A stretch of 64,000 nt of DNA from Marinobacter sp. EhC06 (GCF_001650915.1 NZ_LXYO01000037.1:115778-179777); one strand, 5' to 3'. Positions 53,164-62,132 are shown, counted from the first letter of the stretch. Translations and numbers: made by a program. Notes: generated from the sequence alone by a model not told the origin.

Positions 53164-53277
53164 TCAGCCCTGGCGTTGCTTGTGACGAGGCTCCGAGCAA
53201 ATGACCCGTACCGAGCCATTGCGACGAATTACTTTGCAGTTACGGCAAATTTTCTTTACCGAAGCGCGTACTTTCAT
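53164..53277 (-). CDS. rpmJ: 50S ribosomal protein L36
   Basis: A 37-codon gene. The product begins MKVRASVKKICRNCKVIRRN and has the zinc ligands C11, C14, C27 and H32, so it is the zinc-containing (C+) form. It lies 30 bp after secY, its usual place at the end of the spc operon. It is easily missed because of its size. Confidence 0.95.
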   Translation of the reverse strand: MKVRASVKKICRNCKVIRRNGSVRVICSEPRHKQRQG

Positions 53278-53307
53278 TGTCGACTCCAGTTTTCAAGGGG
53301 AACGGGA

Positions 53308-54630
53308 TTAACCGTTCCGACCATAGCCCTTGAGATTGGACTTCTTCATCAGCGATTCATACTGATGAGACATCAGGTGCGACTGAACCTGCGCCATGAA
53401 ATCCATCACCACGACTACAACAATCAGCAGAGAGGTGCCGCCCAAATAGAACGGTACATTCCCGGCAACCATCAGGAACTGTGGGAACAGGGAAACTGCT
53501 GCAATGTACATTGCACCGAACAGCGTCAGTCGAGTCAGAACACCATCGATATACTTGGCGGTCTGATCACCTGGACGAATGCCCGGAATAAACGCTCCAG
53601 AGCGCTTGAGGTTATCCGCAACTTCTTTCGGGTTGTACATCAGCGCTGTGTAGAAGAAGCAGAAGAAAACCACTGCTGCTGCAAACAGGATAATGTACAA
53701 CGGCTGGCTTGGCGCCAGAGCCTGGGAGATGTCACTCAACCACTCCATCCCCTCACCCTGACCAAACCACTGACCCAGCGATGCCGGGAAGAGCAGGATG
53801 GAAGACGCGAAGATGGGCGGAATAACACCGGCCATATTCACCTTCAGGGGAAGATGACTGGACTGCTGGGCAAACACCCGGCGACCCTGTTGCCGCTTGG
53901 CGTAGTTGATCGTCAACCGGCGCTGACCGCGCTCCATGAAGACCACAAAACCAATGACAGCAACCGCAAGAACGCCAATACCCAGAACCACCAGCAGGCT
54001 CATCTCGCCATTACGGGCCTGTTCGAGCGTCTGACCGATAGCGCCGGGCAACCCGGCAACAATACCGGCGAAGATCAACAGGGAGATGCCGTTGCCGACA
54101 CCCCGCTCAGTGATCTGCTCGCCAAGCCACATCATGAACACAGCGCCACTGACGAATGACACAACCGCCACGAAGTGGAAGCTGAAGCTGTCATTGAAGG
54201 TGACACCCTGTGATGCCAGGCCGACAGAAATACCAAAACCCTGAACCAGGGCCAGGATAACCGTACCATACCGAGTGTACTGGCTGATCTTTCGACGGCC
54301 AGCCTCGCCTTCTTTCTTCAGCTGCTCAAGCTGCGGGCTAACCGCAGTCATGAGCTGCATAATGATAGAGGCAGAGATGTACGGCATGATACCGAGAGCG
54401 AAGATACTCATGCGCTCAAGCGCACCACCGGAAAACATGTTGAACATGCTCAGGATTGTGCCCTGGTTCTGTTCAAACAGTGCCGCCAGACGGTCGGGGT
54501 TGATACCCGGCACCGGAATGTGGGCACCGATCCGGTACACCAGCAATGCCAGGAAGACAAACCAGAGCCGCGATCGCAGCTCCGCCAGTCCTTTACCCGC
54601 GCCCGCAGGCAATGATGCGTTCTTGGCCAT
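53308..54630 (-). CDS. secY: Preprotein translocase subunit SecY
   Basis: A 440-aa inner-membrane channel protein with 10 transmembrane helices, the core of the Sec translocon with SecE and SecG. Conserved blocks are visible: PGINPDRLAALF early and ITERGVGNGISLLIFAGI in the middle. The cytoplasmic C-terminus is FLMVAGNVPFYLGGTSLLI...VQSHLMSHQYESLM. It is co-transcribed with the spc ribosomal genes, 17 bp after rplO. Confidence 0.98.
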   Translation of the reverse strand: MAKNASLPAGAGKGLAELRSRLWFVFLALLVYRIGAHIPVPGINPDRLAALFEQNQGTILSMFNMFSGGALERMSIFALGIMPYISASIIMQLMTAVSPQLEQLKKEGEAGRRKISQYTRYGTVILALVQGFGISVGLASQGVTFNDSFSFHFVAVVSFVSGAVFMMWLGEQITERGVGNGISLLIFAGIVAGLPGAIGQTLEQARNGEMSLLVVLGIGVLAVAVIGFVVFMERGQRRLTINYAKRQQGRRVFAQQSSHLPLKVNMAGVIPPIFASSILLFPASLGQWFGQGEGMEWLSDISQALAPSQPLYIILFAAAVVFFCFFYTALMYNPKEVADNLKRSGAFIPGIRPGDQTAKYIDGVLTRLTLFGAMYIAAVSLFPQFLMVAGNVPFYLGGTSLLIVVVVVMDFMAQVQSHLMSHQYESLMKKSNLKGYGRNG

Positions 54631-54647
54631 TTAGTCCTCGACTCGCC

Positions 54648-55082
54648 TTAGTCTTCGACTTTACCACCCGCGGCAGAAATTGCCTCGCGCGCGCCTTTGG
54701 TTACCCGAAGTCCCTTCACGGTTACCGCACGGCTCAGTTCGCCGGACAGGATAACCTTGGCTTCGCGAATCTCTCCGCGAATGATGTCTGCCTTTTTCAG
54801 GGCCTCCAGATCAACCACATCGCCCTCGACCTTCGCCAGTTCGTTCAGGCGAATTTCAGCGACGTAGCGCTGCTGACGGGACGTGAAGCCAAACTTCGGC
54901 AGACGACGGGCCAACGGCTGCTGACCGCCCTCGAAACCGGGCGCTACACTGCCACCGGAGCGTGCCTTCAGACCTTTGTGACCGCGACCACCGGTTTTAC
55001 CGAGACCGCTACCGATACCACGACCGACGCGCCGTGCGGCGGGACGTGAACCGGGCTCTGGACTAAGTTCGTTCAGACGCAT
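54648..55082 (-). CDS. rplO: 50S ribosomal protein L15
   Basis: A 144-aa L15, late-assembly 50S protein. The basic glycine-rich N-terminus has RRVGRGIGSGLGKTGGRGHKG. The ATG at 55082 (MRLNELSPEPGS) is used; a start 5 codons earlier is less likely. One bp separates it from rpmD. Confidence 0.96.
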   Translation of the reverse strand: MRLNELSPEPGSRPAARRVGRGIGSGLGKTGGRGHKGLKARSGGSVAPGFEGGQQPLARRLPKFGFTSRQQRYVAEIRLNELAKVEGDVVDLEALKKADIIRGEIREAKVILSGELSRAVTVKGLRVTKGAREAISAAGGKVED

Positions 55083-55083
55083 C

Positions 55084-55272
55084 TTAGTTCTCCTCAACCC
55101 GAACCAGGTAGTTAACCCGGTTGATCATGCCGCGGATGGACGGTGTGTCTTCCACTTCCACGGTGTGACCGATTTTACGAAGACCCAGGCCCTTCACACA
55201 CAACTTGTGCTTGGGCTGACAGCCGATCGGGCTGCGGGTCAGAGTTACTTTGATCGTTTTTGCGTTCGCCAT
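55084..55272 (-). CDS. rpmD: 50S ribosomal protein L30
   Basis: A 62-aa L30 with MANAKTIKVTLTRSPIG at the start and LGLRKIGHTVEVEDTPSIRGM. The open frame is longer upstream, but this ATG gives the correct small protein. It lies 4 bp after rpsE. Confidence 0.96.
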   Translation of the reverse strand: MANAKTIKVTLTRSPIGCQPKHKLCVKGLGLRKIGHTVEVEDTPSIRGMINRVNYLVRVEEN

Positions 55273-55276
55273 GACT

Positions 55277-55777
55277 TCAACCCAGAATCTCTTCCACGGT
55301 CTTACCGCGCTTGGCTGCAATATCTTCAGGCGCCTGTGTCGCCTGGAGACCCTTGATGGTGGAACGTACAACGTTCACCGGGTTGGTAGACCCGTAACAC
55401 TTGGACAGTACGTTCTGAACACCCGCCACTTCCAGTACTGCACGCATCGCACCGCCGGCGATGATACCAGTACCTTCGGACGCCGGCTGCATGTAGACCT
55501 TGGAGCCGCCATGCTGAGCCTTGACCGGGTATTGCAGGGTAGTGCCGTCAAGCGGAACTTCTACCATGTTCTTGCGTGCAGCTTCCATGGCCTTCTGGAT
55601 GGCGACCGGCACTTCACGCGCCTTGCCACGACCGAAACCAACGCGACCTTTGCCATCACCCACTACAGTCAGTGCGGTGAAGGCGAAAATACGGCCACCT
55701 TTAACAACCTTGGCGACACGATTGACCTGGACCAGCTTCTCCTGGAGCTCAGGCGCCTTCTGTTCGTTAACGCTCAT
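55277..55777 (-). CDS. rpsE: 30S ribosomal protein S5
   Basis: A 166-aa S5, involved in decoding accuracy and helicase activity. It shows KGGRIFAFTALTVVGDGKGRVGFG and VLEVAGVQNVLSKCYGS. The ATG at 55777 with GAGGTGGAG upstream is preferred over a GTG three codons earlier that overlaps the ribosome-binding site. Confidence 0.97.
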   Translation of the reverse strand: MSVNEQKAPELQEKLVQVNRVAKVVKGGRIFAFTALTVVGDGKGRVGFGRGKAREVPVAIQKAMEAARKNMVEVPLDGTTLQYPVKAQHGGSKVYMQPASEGTGIIAGGAMRAVLEVAGVQNVLSKCYGSTNPVNVVRSTIKGLQATQAPEDIAAKRGKTVEEILG

Positions 55778-55789
55778 CTTCTCCACCTC

Positions 55790-56137
55790 TTAGAATTGCA
55801 AGCCAGCTTCACGGGCTGCGTCGGCCAGAGCCTGGACACGGCCGTGATAACGGTAACCGGAGCGGTCAAAAGCAACCTGCTCAACACCTGCCGCCTTGGC
55901 ACGCTCAGCGATCAGCTGACCAACCTTCTTGGCAGCGTCCACGTTACCGGTTGCACCCTGGCGCAGTTCCTTATCCAACGTGGAGGCAGAAGCCAGCACT
56001 TTGCTGCCGTCTGCAGTGGTGACCTGGGCATACATATGACGCGGTGTGCGGTGAACGCACAGACGAGTGGTACCCAGTTCACGGATCTTCATGCGCACTT
56101 TGCGTGCGCGACGCAATCTTTCGTTATTCGCGCTCAT
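55790..56137 (-). CDS. rplR: 50S ribosomal protein L18
   Basis: A 115-aa L18, which binds 5S rRNA. It starts MSANNERLRRARKVRMKIREL and ends FDRSGYRYHGRVQALADAARE before GLQF. It lies 9 bp after rplF. Confidence 0.96.
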   Translation of the reverse strand: MSANNERLRRARKVRMKIRELGTTRLCVHRTPRHMYAQVTTADGSKVLASASTLDKELRQGATGNVDAAKKVGQLIAERAKAAGVEQVAFDRSGYRYHGRVQALADAAREAGLQF

Positions 56138-56146
56138 AGTCCCGCC

Positions 56147-56680
56147 TTATTTCTTCTTGGCTTCTTTGCGTCTGACCTGCTCATCCGCATAACGAACACC
56201 CTTGCCCTTATAAGGCTCGGGCGGACGGAACGCGCGGACTTCCGCAGCGACCTGGCCAACCTGTTGCTTGTCGATACCGCGAATCACAACTTCCGTATTG
56301 GACGGAGTTTCTGCGGTAATCCCCTCGGGCAGCTCATACTCAACCGGGTGCGAAAAACCCAGCGTCAGGTTGAGCTTCTTACCTTGCGCCTGGGCACGGT
56401 AACCTACGCCCGTCAGCTGGAGTTTACGTTCCCAGCCTGTAGTTACACCGGTCACCATGTTGTTGACCAGTGCACGAGTAGTACCAGCAAGAGCGCGGGA
56501 CTTTGTAGCACCATCGCGGGCCGCAAAGCGCAGAATATTCTCTTCCTGCTTTACTTCAACCGCTTGGTGAATGGTGATTTGAAGCGCTCCCTTGGAACCC
56601 TTCACACTAATTTCCTGTCCGTTCAGCTTAACCTCAACACCGGAAGGCAGCACGACAGGATTATTGGCAACCCTGGACAT
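56147..56680 (-). CDS. rplF: 50S ribosomal protein L6
   Basis: A 177-aa L6 with two duplicated domains near the factor-binding site. The conserved C-terminal block is PEPYKGKGVRYADEQVRRKE before AKKK. The N-terminus is MSRVANNPVVLPSGVEV. Complete and normal length. Confidence 0.97.
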   Translation of the reverse strand: MSRVANNPVVLPSGVEVKLNGQEISVKGSKGALQITIHQAVEVKQEENILRFAARDGATKSRALAGTTRALVNNMVTGVTTGWERKLQLTGVGYRAQAQGKKLNLTLGFSHPVEYELPEGITAETPSNTEVVIRGIDKQQVGQVAAEVRAFRPPEPYKGKGVRYADEQVRRKEAKKK

Positions 56681-56689
56681 GTGTATCTC

Positions 56690-57082
56690 CTAGAATACGG
56701 TGCAGATGACTTCGCCACCCACGCCAGCAGCTCGTGCGGCGCGGTCTGTCATAACGCCCTTCGACGTTGAGACAATCGCGACTCCCAGACCACCGGATAC
56801 TTTCGGCAGTTCCCCAGCGCCGTTGTACTGGCGCAGACTCGGACGGCTGACCCGCTTGATCTCCTCAATAACCGGCTTACCACCGAAATATTTCAGAGTA
56901 ATCGTCAGCTCGGGCTTCGCGTCGGCTGAAACGGAGAAATCGTCGACGTAGCCTTCGTCCTTCAGGACCTGGGCTACGGAGATCTTCATCTTTGAAGACG
57001 GCATCGTAACGTCTGCTTTTGATGCCATCTGTGCATTACGGATACGGGTAAACATATCCGCAAGCGTGTCTTGCATACTCAT
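56690..57082 (-). CDS. rpsH: 30S ribosomal protein S8
   Basis: A 130-aa S8, 16S rRNA central-domain binder and, in E. coli, repressor of the spc operon. It starts MSMQDTLADMFTRIRNAQMA. The C-terminal ISTSKGVMTDR-type block is present as IVSTSKGVMTDRAARAAGVGG. The open frame is 19 codons longer, but this start gives the usual 130 residues. The 88-bp gap to rpsN has a UUCG hairpin. Confidence 0.97.
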   Translation of the reverse strand: MSMQDTLADMFTRIRNAQMASKADVTMPSSKMKISVAQVLKDEGYVDDFSVSADAKPELTITLKYFGGKPVIEEIKRVSRPSLRQYNGAGELPKVSGGLGVAIVSTSKGVMTDRAARAAGVGGEVICTVF

Positions 57083-57145
57083 TGGTATGAGGCTCCTGAT
57101 CTTTTTAGTTGTGCAGCGGCTTGCCGCACCGCTTACCAACAGGCA

Positions 57146-57161
57146 CCTGACCGAAGTCAGG
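57146..57161 (-). other. UUCG-capped hairpin between rpsN and rpsH
   Basis: On the minus strand CCTGAC-TTCG-GTCAGG, a stable tetraloop hairpin, stands in an unusually wide 88-bp gap of the spc operon. There is no T-run, so an RNA-processing or regulatory structure is more likely than a terminator. Confidence 0.55.
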
Positions 57162-57170
57162 GTACCTATC

Positions 57171-57476
57171 TTACCAGCTTGCCTTGGTCAGGCCCGGAAC
57201 GTCACCGCGCATGCCGTATTCACGGAGTTTGATCCGTGACAGCTCAAACTTGCGCAGAACGCCGTGGGGACGACCAGTCACCTGGCAACGATTACGAAGA
57301 CGCGAAGGAGATGCATCGCGAGGAAGCTGCTGAAGCTTCATCTGTGCGTCCCAACGGTCATCATCGCTGGTATTCGGGTTCTTGATAATCGCCTTGAGCT
57401 CGGCACGCTTCGCTGCAAATTTCGCAACGGTTTTTTCGCGCTTGAGCTCACGGTTTTTCATGGAAACCTTAGCCAT
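57171..57476 (-). CDS. rpsN: 30S ribosomal protein S14 (zinc-independent form)
   Basis: A 101-aa long-form S14 without the paired CxxC zinc motifs (C- type). It carries RDASPSRLRNRCQVTGRPHG and ends LREYGMRGDVPGLTKASW. It lies 12 bp after rplE. Confidence 0.96.
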   Translation of the reverse strand: MAKVSMKNRELKREKTVAKFAAKRAELKAIIKNPNTSDDDRWDAQMKLQQLPRDASPSRLRNRCQVTGRPHGVLRKFELSRIKLREYGMRGDVPGLTKASW

Positions 57477-57488
57477 TACACTCGTTCC

Positions 57489-58028
57489 TTATTTCTTGAA
57501 CGGAAAGCCAAAGGCTTTCAACAGTTCGCGACCTTCATCGTCGGTACCGGCAGTGGTGGTAATGGTGATGTCCAGACCACGGATCTTGTCGACTCTGTCG
57601 TACTCGATCTCAGGGAAAATGATCTGCTCACGCACGCCCATGCTGTAGTTACCACGACCGTCGAACGACTTGGGATTCAGACCGCGGAAGTCACGAATGC
57701 GGGGTACCGCAATGTGAACCAGACGATCAAAGAAGTCCCACATACGCTCGCCGCGCAGGGTAACCTTACAACCGATCGGCCAACCTTCACGGATTTTGAA
57801 ACCCGCGACGGATTTACGAGCCAGGGTGACCACTGCTTTCTGACCTGCCAGGCGCTCGAGATCCGCCACGGCATTTTCAATCAGCTTTTTGTCACCGACC
57901 GCTTCGCCGACACCCATATTCAGGGTGATCTTTTCGATACGCGGCACCTGCATGACGTTCTTGTAGCTGAACTCCTTCTGCAGGGCGGGTACCACTTCCT
58001 TACTGTACTGCTCTTTCATGTTAAGCAT
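57489..58028 (-). CDS. rplE: 50S ribosomal protein L5
   Basis: A 179-aa L5, which binds 5S rRNA and contacts P-site tRNA. It shows VPRIEKITLNMGVGEAVGDKK and FRGLNPKSFDGRGNYSMGVRE. The ATG at 58028 has GGTGGT 6 nt upstream and gives the same length as E. coli L5; an ATG three codons later is possible. Confidence 0.96.
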   Translation of the reverse strand: MLNMKEQYSKEVVPALQKEFSYKNVMQVPRIEKITLNMGVGEAVGDKKLIENAVADLERLAGQKAVVTLARKSVAGFKIREGWPIGCKVTLRGERMWDFFDRLVHIAVPRIRDFRGLNPKSFDGRGNYSMGVREQIIFPEIEYDRVDKIRGLDITITTTAGTDDEGRELLKAFGFPFKK

Positions 58029-58043
58029 CGTAACCACCACCGC

Positions 58044-58364
58044 TTACTGGTTATCGACAGCTTCGTTCGTGGACTTGAAGATCCGCACTTTCGCGCCGTC
58101 TTCCTTGATCTGGAAGCCTACACGATCGGCTTTGCCGGTCTGCGGATTAAAAATAGCCACGTTGGAAGCCTGGATAGGTGCTTCTTTTTCGACGATGCCA
58201 CCTGGGGAGCCCAGCATCGGGTTAGGCTTGGTGTGTTTCTTGATCATATTGATCCCTGAAACAACCATACGGCCATCGTCCTGAACCTTCAGGACTTTAC
58301 CACGTTTGCCTTTATCTTTCCCCGTAGTGACGATTACTTCGTCATCTCGTTTGATCTTTTTCAT
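58044..58364 (-). CDS. rplX: 50S ribosomal protein L24
   Basis: A 106-aa L24, assembly initiator of the 50S, with a KOW motif near the start (DDEVIVTTGKDKGKRGKVLKV). It lies 17 bp after rplN and 15 bp before rplE. Confidence 0.97.
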   Translation of the reverse strand: MKKIKRDDEVIVTTGKDKGKRGKVLKVQDDGRMVVSGINMIKKHTKPNPMLGSPGGIVEKEAPIQASNVAIFNPQTGKADRVGFQIKEDGAKVRIFKSTNEAVDNQ

Positions 58365-58381
58365 AACCGGCCTCTGGTCCT

Positions 58382-58750
58382 TTAAAGTACTTCGGGTGCC
58401 AGTGAGATAATTTTCATGAACTTCTCATTACGCAGTTCACGGGTAACCGGTCCGAAGATACGGGTACCAATAGGAGCGTCCTGATTGTTCAGAAGTACTG
58501 CCGCGTTTCCGTCGAAACGGATCAGCGAACCGTCGGGACGACGAACACCCTTGCGGGTGCGCACCACGACAGCTTTCAGGACCTGGCCTTTCTTCACTTT
58601 ACCGCGGGGGATGGCTTCCTTGACGGTCACCTTGATGATATCCCCTACGCTGGCATAACGCCGATGTGAACCGCCCAGGACCTTGATGCACATCACCTGA
58701 CGCGCACCGCTGTTGTCCGCGACTTCAAGCATTGTTTGAGTCTGAATCAT
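58382..58750 (-). CDS. rplN: 50S ribosomal protein L14
   Basis: A 122-aa L14, part of bridge B8 of the ribosome. It starts MIQTQTMLEVADNSGARQVM and carries GVRRPDGSLIRFDGNAAVLL. First gene of the spc operon in the E. coli scheme, although no separate promoter was identified in the 15-bp gap to rpsQ. Confidence 0.98.
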   Translation of the reverse strand: MIQTQTMLEVADNSGARQVMCIKVLGGSHRRYASVGDIIKVTVKEAIPRGKVKKGQVLKAVVVRTRKGVRRPDGSLIRFDGNAAVLLNNQDAPIGTRIFGPVTRELRNEKFMKIISLAPEVL

Positions 58751-58765
58751 GGTTGTTCTCCGGCG

Positions 58766-59032
58766 TTACACCTTGGATGCACGTTCGGTAACTTCCACCA
58801 GGGCCCAGCTCTTGGTCTTGGAGACCGGACGGGTTTCCTGAATGGTCACAGTGTCACCGATGTTGCACTGATTGCTCTCATCGTGAGCGTGGATCTTGGT
58901 TGAACGCTTCATGTACTTACCGTACAGCGGGTGTTTCACCTGACGCTCGACCAGCACCACGATGGATTTCTCCATCTTGTTGCTCACGACCTTGCCGCTC
59001 AGAGTTCTGGCAGTTTGGGTAGCTTCGGTCAT
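58766..59032 (-). CDS. rpsQ: 30S ribosomal protein S17
   Basis: An 88-aa S17, OB-fold 16S rRNA binder, with LSGKVVSNKMEKSIVVLVERQ and HDESNQCNIGDTV. Last gene of the S10 group; 1 bp separates it from rpmC. Confidence 0.97.
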   Translation of the reverse strand: MTEATQTARTLSGKVVSNKMEKSIVVLVERQVKHPLYGKYMKRSTKIHAHDESNQCNIGDTVTIQETRPVSKTKSWALVEVTERASKV

Positions 59033-59033
59033 G

Positions 59034-59225
59034 TCACTGTCCTGCCTTTTCGTTCAATACTGTTTTCACGCGAGCGATGTCGCGCTTCACCTTGCCGAGA
59101 AGGTGAGACTGATTCAGCTGACCTGTCGCCTTACGCATGCGCAGGTTGAACTGCTCCTTCAGGAGGTCGATCAGCTCTTTGTTCAGCTCCTCGACTGACT
59201 TTTCACGCAGCTCTGTTGCTTTCAT
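59034..59225 (-). CDS. rpmC: 50S ribosomal protein L29
   Basis: A 63-aa L29 near the polypeptide exit, a two-helix protein with [19 protein letters not shown]. The ATG at 59225 overlaps the rplP stop by 1 nt; the GTG just before it is inside that stop region and is not needed. Confidence 0.96.
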
Positions 59226-59638
59226 CACATCACCGTCCTCGTTACAAAGGTGGTCTGTACCGGCAGTTTGGCCGCCGCGAGAGTGAATGCGTCACGAGCG
59301 ATTTCCTCGGAAACACCTTCCATCTCGTAGAGCATGCGGCCCGGCTGGATTTCAGCCACCCAATACTCGACAGAACCCTTACCTTTACCCATTCGAACTT
59401 CAAGCGGCTTACCGGTGATCGGCTTGTCCGGGAACACCCGGATCCAGATCTTACCGCCCCGCTTGATGCGACGAGTCATGGTACGACGCGCTGCCTCAAT
59501 CTGGCGCGCAGTTATACGCCCACGGCTCGTAGCCTTCAATCCGTATTCACCGAAGCTCACCTTGTTGGCGCGGTGAGCAAGACCGGTGTTACGGCCTTTC
59601 ATTACCTTGCGAAATTTGGTGCGTTTTGGTTGCAGCAT
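59225..59638 (-). CDS. rplP: 50S ribosomal protein L16
   Basis: A 137-aa L16, required for peptidyl-transferase function. It starts [20 protein letters not shown] and has the conserved arginine-rich block [20 protein letters not shown] and [12 protein letters not shown]. Complete. Confidence 0.97.
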
Positions 59639-59650
59639 AAGAGTGCCCCT

Positions 59651-60334
59651 TTACTTAGAACCTTTCTTCCCAGAGGCTTTCTTGTCAGCACGGACCTGCT
59701 CCATACCACCAAGAATCTCACCTTTGAAGATCCATACCTTGACGCCGATTACGCCGTAAGTGGTATGCGCTTCGTAGGTTGCGTAATCAATATCTGCACG
59801 CAGTGTGTGCAGCGGAACACGACCTTCGCGATACCACTCGGAACGCGCGATTTCAGCACCCCCGAGACGACCGCCAACCTGGATCTTGATACCCTTGGCA
59901 CCCTGGCGCATGGCGTTCTGAACCGCACGCTTCATAGCGCGACGGAACATCACACGACGCTCCAGCTGGCCGGCAACGTTTTGCGCTACCAGGCGGGCAT
60001 CGAGGTCCGGCTTGCGGACTTCTTCGATGTTGATGTGCACAGGCACACCCATCATGTCGCTGACTTCGCGACGCAGACGATCAACATCTTCACCCTTCTT
60101 ACCGATAACAATACCGGGACGGGCAGTATGGATCGTGATACGGGCGTTCTGAGCAGGGCGCTCGATCACAATCTTGCTGACAGACGCCTTAACCAGACGC
60201 TTGTCGAGGAACTCACGAACCTGAATGTCATTCAGCAGGTTCCTGGAGTATTCCTTCTTGTCGGCATACCAGACTGAGTTGTGCTCTTTGATCACACCCA
60301 GGCGAATGCCGGTTGGATTTACTTTATGACCCAT
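59651..60334 (-). CDS. rpsC: 30S ribosomal protein S3
   Basis: A 227-aa S3 at the mRNA entry channel. It has a KH domain including IHTARPGIVIGKKGEDVDRLR and a C-terminal domain with GRLGGAEIARSEWYREGRVPL (one residue shortened here). It starts MGHKVNPTGIRLGVIK. Confidence 0.97.
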   Translation of the reverse strand: MGHKVNPTGIRLGVIKEHNSVWYADKKEYSRNLLNDIQVREFLDKRLVKASVSKIVIERPAQNARITIHTARPGIVIGKKGEDVDRLRREVSDMMGVPVHINIEEVRKPDLDARLVAQNVAGQLERRVMFRRAMKRAVQNAMRQGAKGIKIQVGGRLGGAEIARSEWYREGRVPLHTLRADIDYATYEAHTTYGVIGVKVWIFKGEILGGMEQVRADKKASGKKGSK

Positions 60335-60345
60335 CTGAGCATCTC

Positions 60346-60678
60346 CTACTTGTCGGCGACCTTGACGGTGATATGGCAGGTGCGCTTGAAAATACGGTCA
60401 GCGCGCCCCTTGGCTCGAGCTTTGATTCGCTTGAGCGTCGGACCCTCATCCACCATCACGGTGGAAACCCGCAGTTCGTCAACGTCCAGACCTTCGTTAT
60501 GCTCAGCATTGGCGATGGCAGACTCAAGAGCTTTCTTGATGACTGTTGCCGCCTTTTTTGGGCTGAAAGTCAGAATGTTTAGGGCGTCCTCAACAGCCTT
60601 GCCGCGTACTTGGTCAGCGACAAGACGTGCTTTCTGAGCTGAGAGGCGAGCGCCCTTATACTTGGCTGCTACTTCCAT
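60346..60678 (-). CDS. rplV: 50S ribosomal protein L22
   Basis: A 110-aa L22 lining the exit tunnel. It starts MEVAAKYKGARLSAQKARLV and ends RAKGRADRIFKRTCHITVKV. The ATG at 60678 with GAGGT upstream is chosen; the frame is open 49 codons further without family similarity. Confidence 0.97.
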   Translation of the reverse strand: MEVAAKYKGARLSAQKARLVADQVRGKAVEDALNILTFSPKKAATVIKKALESAIANAEHNEGLDVDELRVSTVMVDEGPTLKRIKARAKGRADRIFKRTCHITVKVADK

Positions 60679-60694
60679 TTCGATTACCTCAGAA

Positions 60695-60970
60695 TCAGCG
60701 TTTAGCTTTCTTGTCGGCCGCATGACCACGATAAGTACGCGTTGCCGCGAACTCACCCAGCTTATGTCCAACCATATCTTCGGTGACATAAACCGGCACG
60801 TGCTGCTTGCCGTTGTGGACTGCAATGGTCAGGCCTACCATCTCCGGAAAAACTGTTGACCGACGCGACCAGGTTTTGATCGGCCGCTTGTCGTTAGCTT
60901 CCAGAGCTGCCTCGACCTTCTTCAACAGATGCAGGTCTATAAAAGGACCTTTCTTTAAAGAACGTGGCAC
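60695..60970 (-). CDS. rpsS: 30S ribosomal protein S19 (GTG start)
   Basis: A 91-aa S19, head protein of the 30S. It starts with GTG at 60970 (PRSLKKGPFIDLHLLKKVE follows), with GAGGT 7 nt upstream. It is the only ribosomal gene here starting with GTG. The conserved block HNGKQHVPVYVTEDMVGHKL is present. Confidence 0.97.
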   Translation of the reverse strand: MPRSLKKGPFIDLHLLKKVEAALEANDKRPIKTWSRRSTVFPEMVGLTIAVHNGKQHVPVYVTEDMVGHKLGEFAATRTYRGHAADKKAKR

Positions 60971-60993
60971 AGCAATTACCTCTATGTAGTCGT

Positions 60994-61821
60994 TTACTTG
61001 GCCGAACGACGACGTACTATCATCTTGTCAGTACGCTTGTTCTTACGAGTCTTATGCCCTTTGGTCGGAACACCCCACGGAGTAACCGGGTGACGCCCGC
61101 CAGAGGTACGCCCTTCACCACCACCATGTGGGTGGTCAACTGGGTTCATAGCAACACCACGTACTGTTGGACGTTTACCGCGCCAACGTGATGCACCCGC
61201 TTTACCAAGCTGCTTGAGACTGTGCTCGCTGTTGGATACTTCACCCAGCGTTGCACGACAATCTACAAGCACCTTTCGCATTTCACCTGAGCGCAGGCGG
61301 ATGGTGGCATAAGCACCTTCCCGGGCAACCAGCTGTACGGATGCGCCCGCAGAGCGAGCCAGCTGTGCACCTTTGCCAGGCTTGAGTTCGACGCAGTGGA
61401 TCACAGAACCGACCGGAATATTCCGGAGCGGCAACGTGCTGCCCACCTTGATCGGTGCGTCGATACCGGAGCGCACAGGATCACCGATCTGCATACCTTT
61501 GGGAGCGATAATGTAACGACGCTCGCCATCGGCATACTTCAGCAGTGCAATGTGCGCAGAGCGGTTCGGATCGTATTCCAGGCGCTCAATAGTCGCCGGG
61601 ATACCATCTTTGGTCCGCTTGAAATCGATGACGCGGTAGTGCTTCTTGTGGCCACCACCCGTGTGACGGGTTGTGATGCGGCCTACATTGTTACGACCAC
61701 CCGTCTTGTTCTTTCTTTCTACCAACGGCTCGTAAGGGCGCCCAGTGTGCAGATCCGGGTTGTAAAGCTTTACAACGTGACGGCGTCCGGCAGATGTTGG
61801 TTTGGTTTTGACGATCGGCAT
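60994..61821 (-). CDS. rplB: 50S ribosomal protein L2
   Basis: A 275-aa L2, needed for peptidyl transfer and subunit joining. The conserved C-terminal block is GVAMNPVDHPHGGGEGRTSG with the functional histidine, followed by TPWGVPTKGHKTR. It starts MPIVKTKPTSAGRRHVVKLY. Confidence 0.98.
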   Translation of the reverse strand: MPIVKTKPTSAGRRHVVKLYNPDLHTGRPYEPLVERKNKTGGRNNVGRITTRHTGGGHKKHYRVIDFKRTKDGIPATIERLEYDPNRSAHIALLKYADGERRYIIAPKGMQIGDPVRSGIDAPIKVGSTLPLRNIPVGSVIHCVELKPGKGAQLARSAGASVQLVAREGAYATIRLRSGEMRKVLVDCRATLGEVSNSEHSLKQLGKAGASRWRGKRPTVRGVAMNPVDHPHGGGEGRTSGGRHPVTPWGVPTKGHKTRKNKRTDKMIVRRRSAK

Positions 61822-61838
61822 ATTACGACCCCTTTACC

Positions 61839-62132
61839 TTATTCCACATCCAGAAAATCGATGTCCTGACCTTCTGCCAGCTTTACATAAGCCTTACGAA
61901 TGTCATTACGCTTGCCGAAGCCGCGAACGGTACGCTTAAGCTTACCTTTACGGTTCAGAACCTGAACACCTTCTACGGTGACGTTGAACAGCTGCTCAAC
62001 GGCTTTCTTGATCTCGGGCTTGGTGGCATCAGGTGCTACACGAAACACAACCTGGCCACGCTCTGCTGCCAGAGACGCTTTTTCCGATACGTGCGGCCCA
62101 AGCAGGACCTTGTAAATACGTTCCTGATTCAT
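61839..62132 (-). CDS. rplW: 50S ribosomal protein L23
   Basis: A 97-aa L23 at the tunnel exit, docking site for trigger factor and SRP. It shows LLGPHVSEKASLAAERGQVVF and KKAVEQLFNVTVEGVQVLN. The start overlaps the rplD stop by 4 nt. Confidence 0.97.
   Translation of the reverse strand: MNQERIYKVLLGPHVSEKASLAAERGQVVFRVAPDATKPEIKKAVEQLFNVTVEGVQVLNRKGKLKRTVRGFGKRNDIRKAYVKLAEGQDIDFLDVE

Noticed and set aside
55250..56770. Long plus-strand open frame (506 codons) across rpsE-rplR-rplF
   Set aside because: It is antisense to five certain ribosomal genes and has no recognisable domain; long shadow frames are common opposite high-GC, biased codon use.
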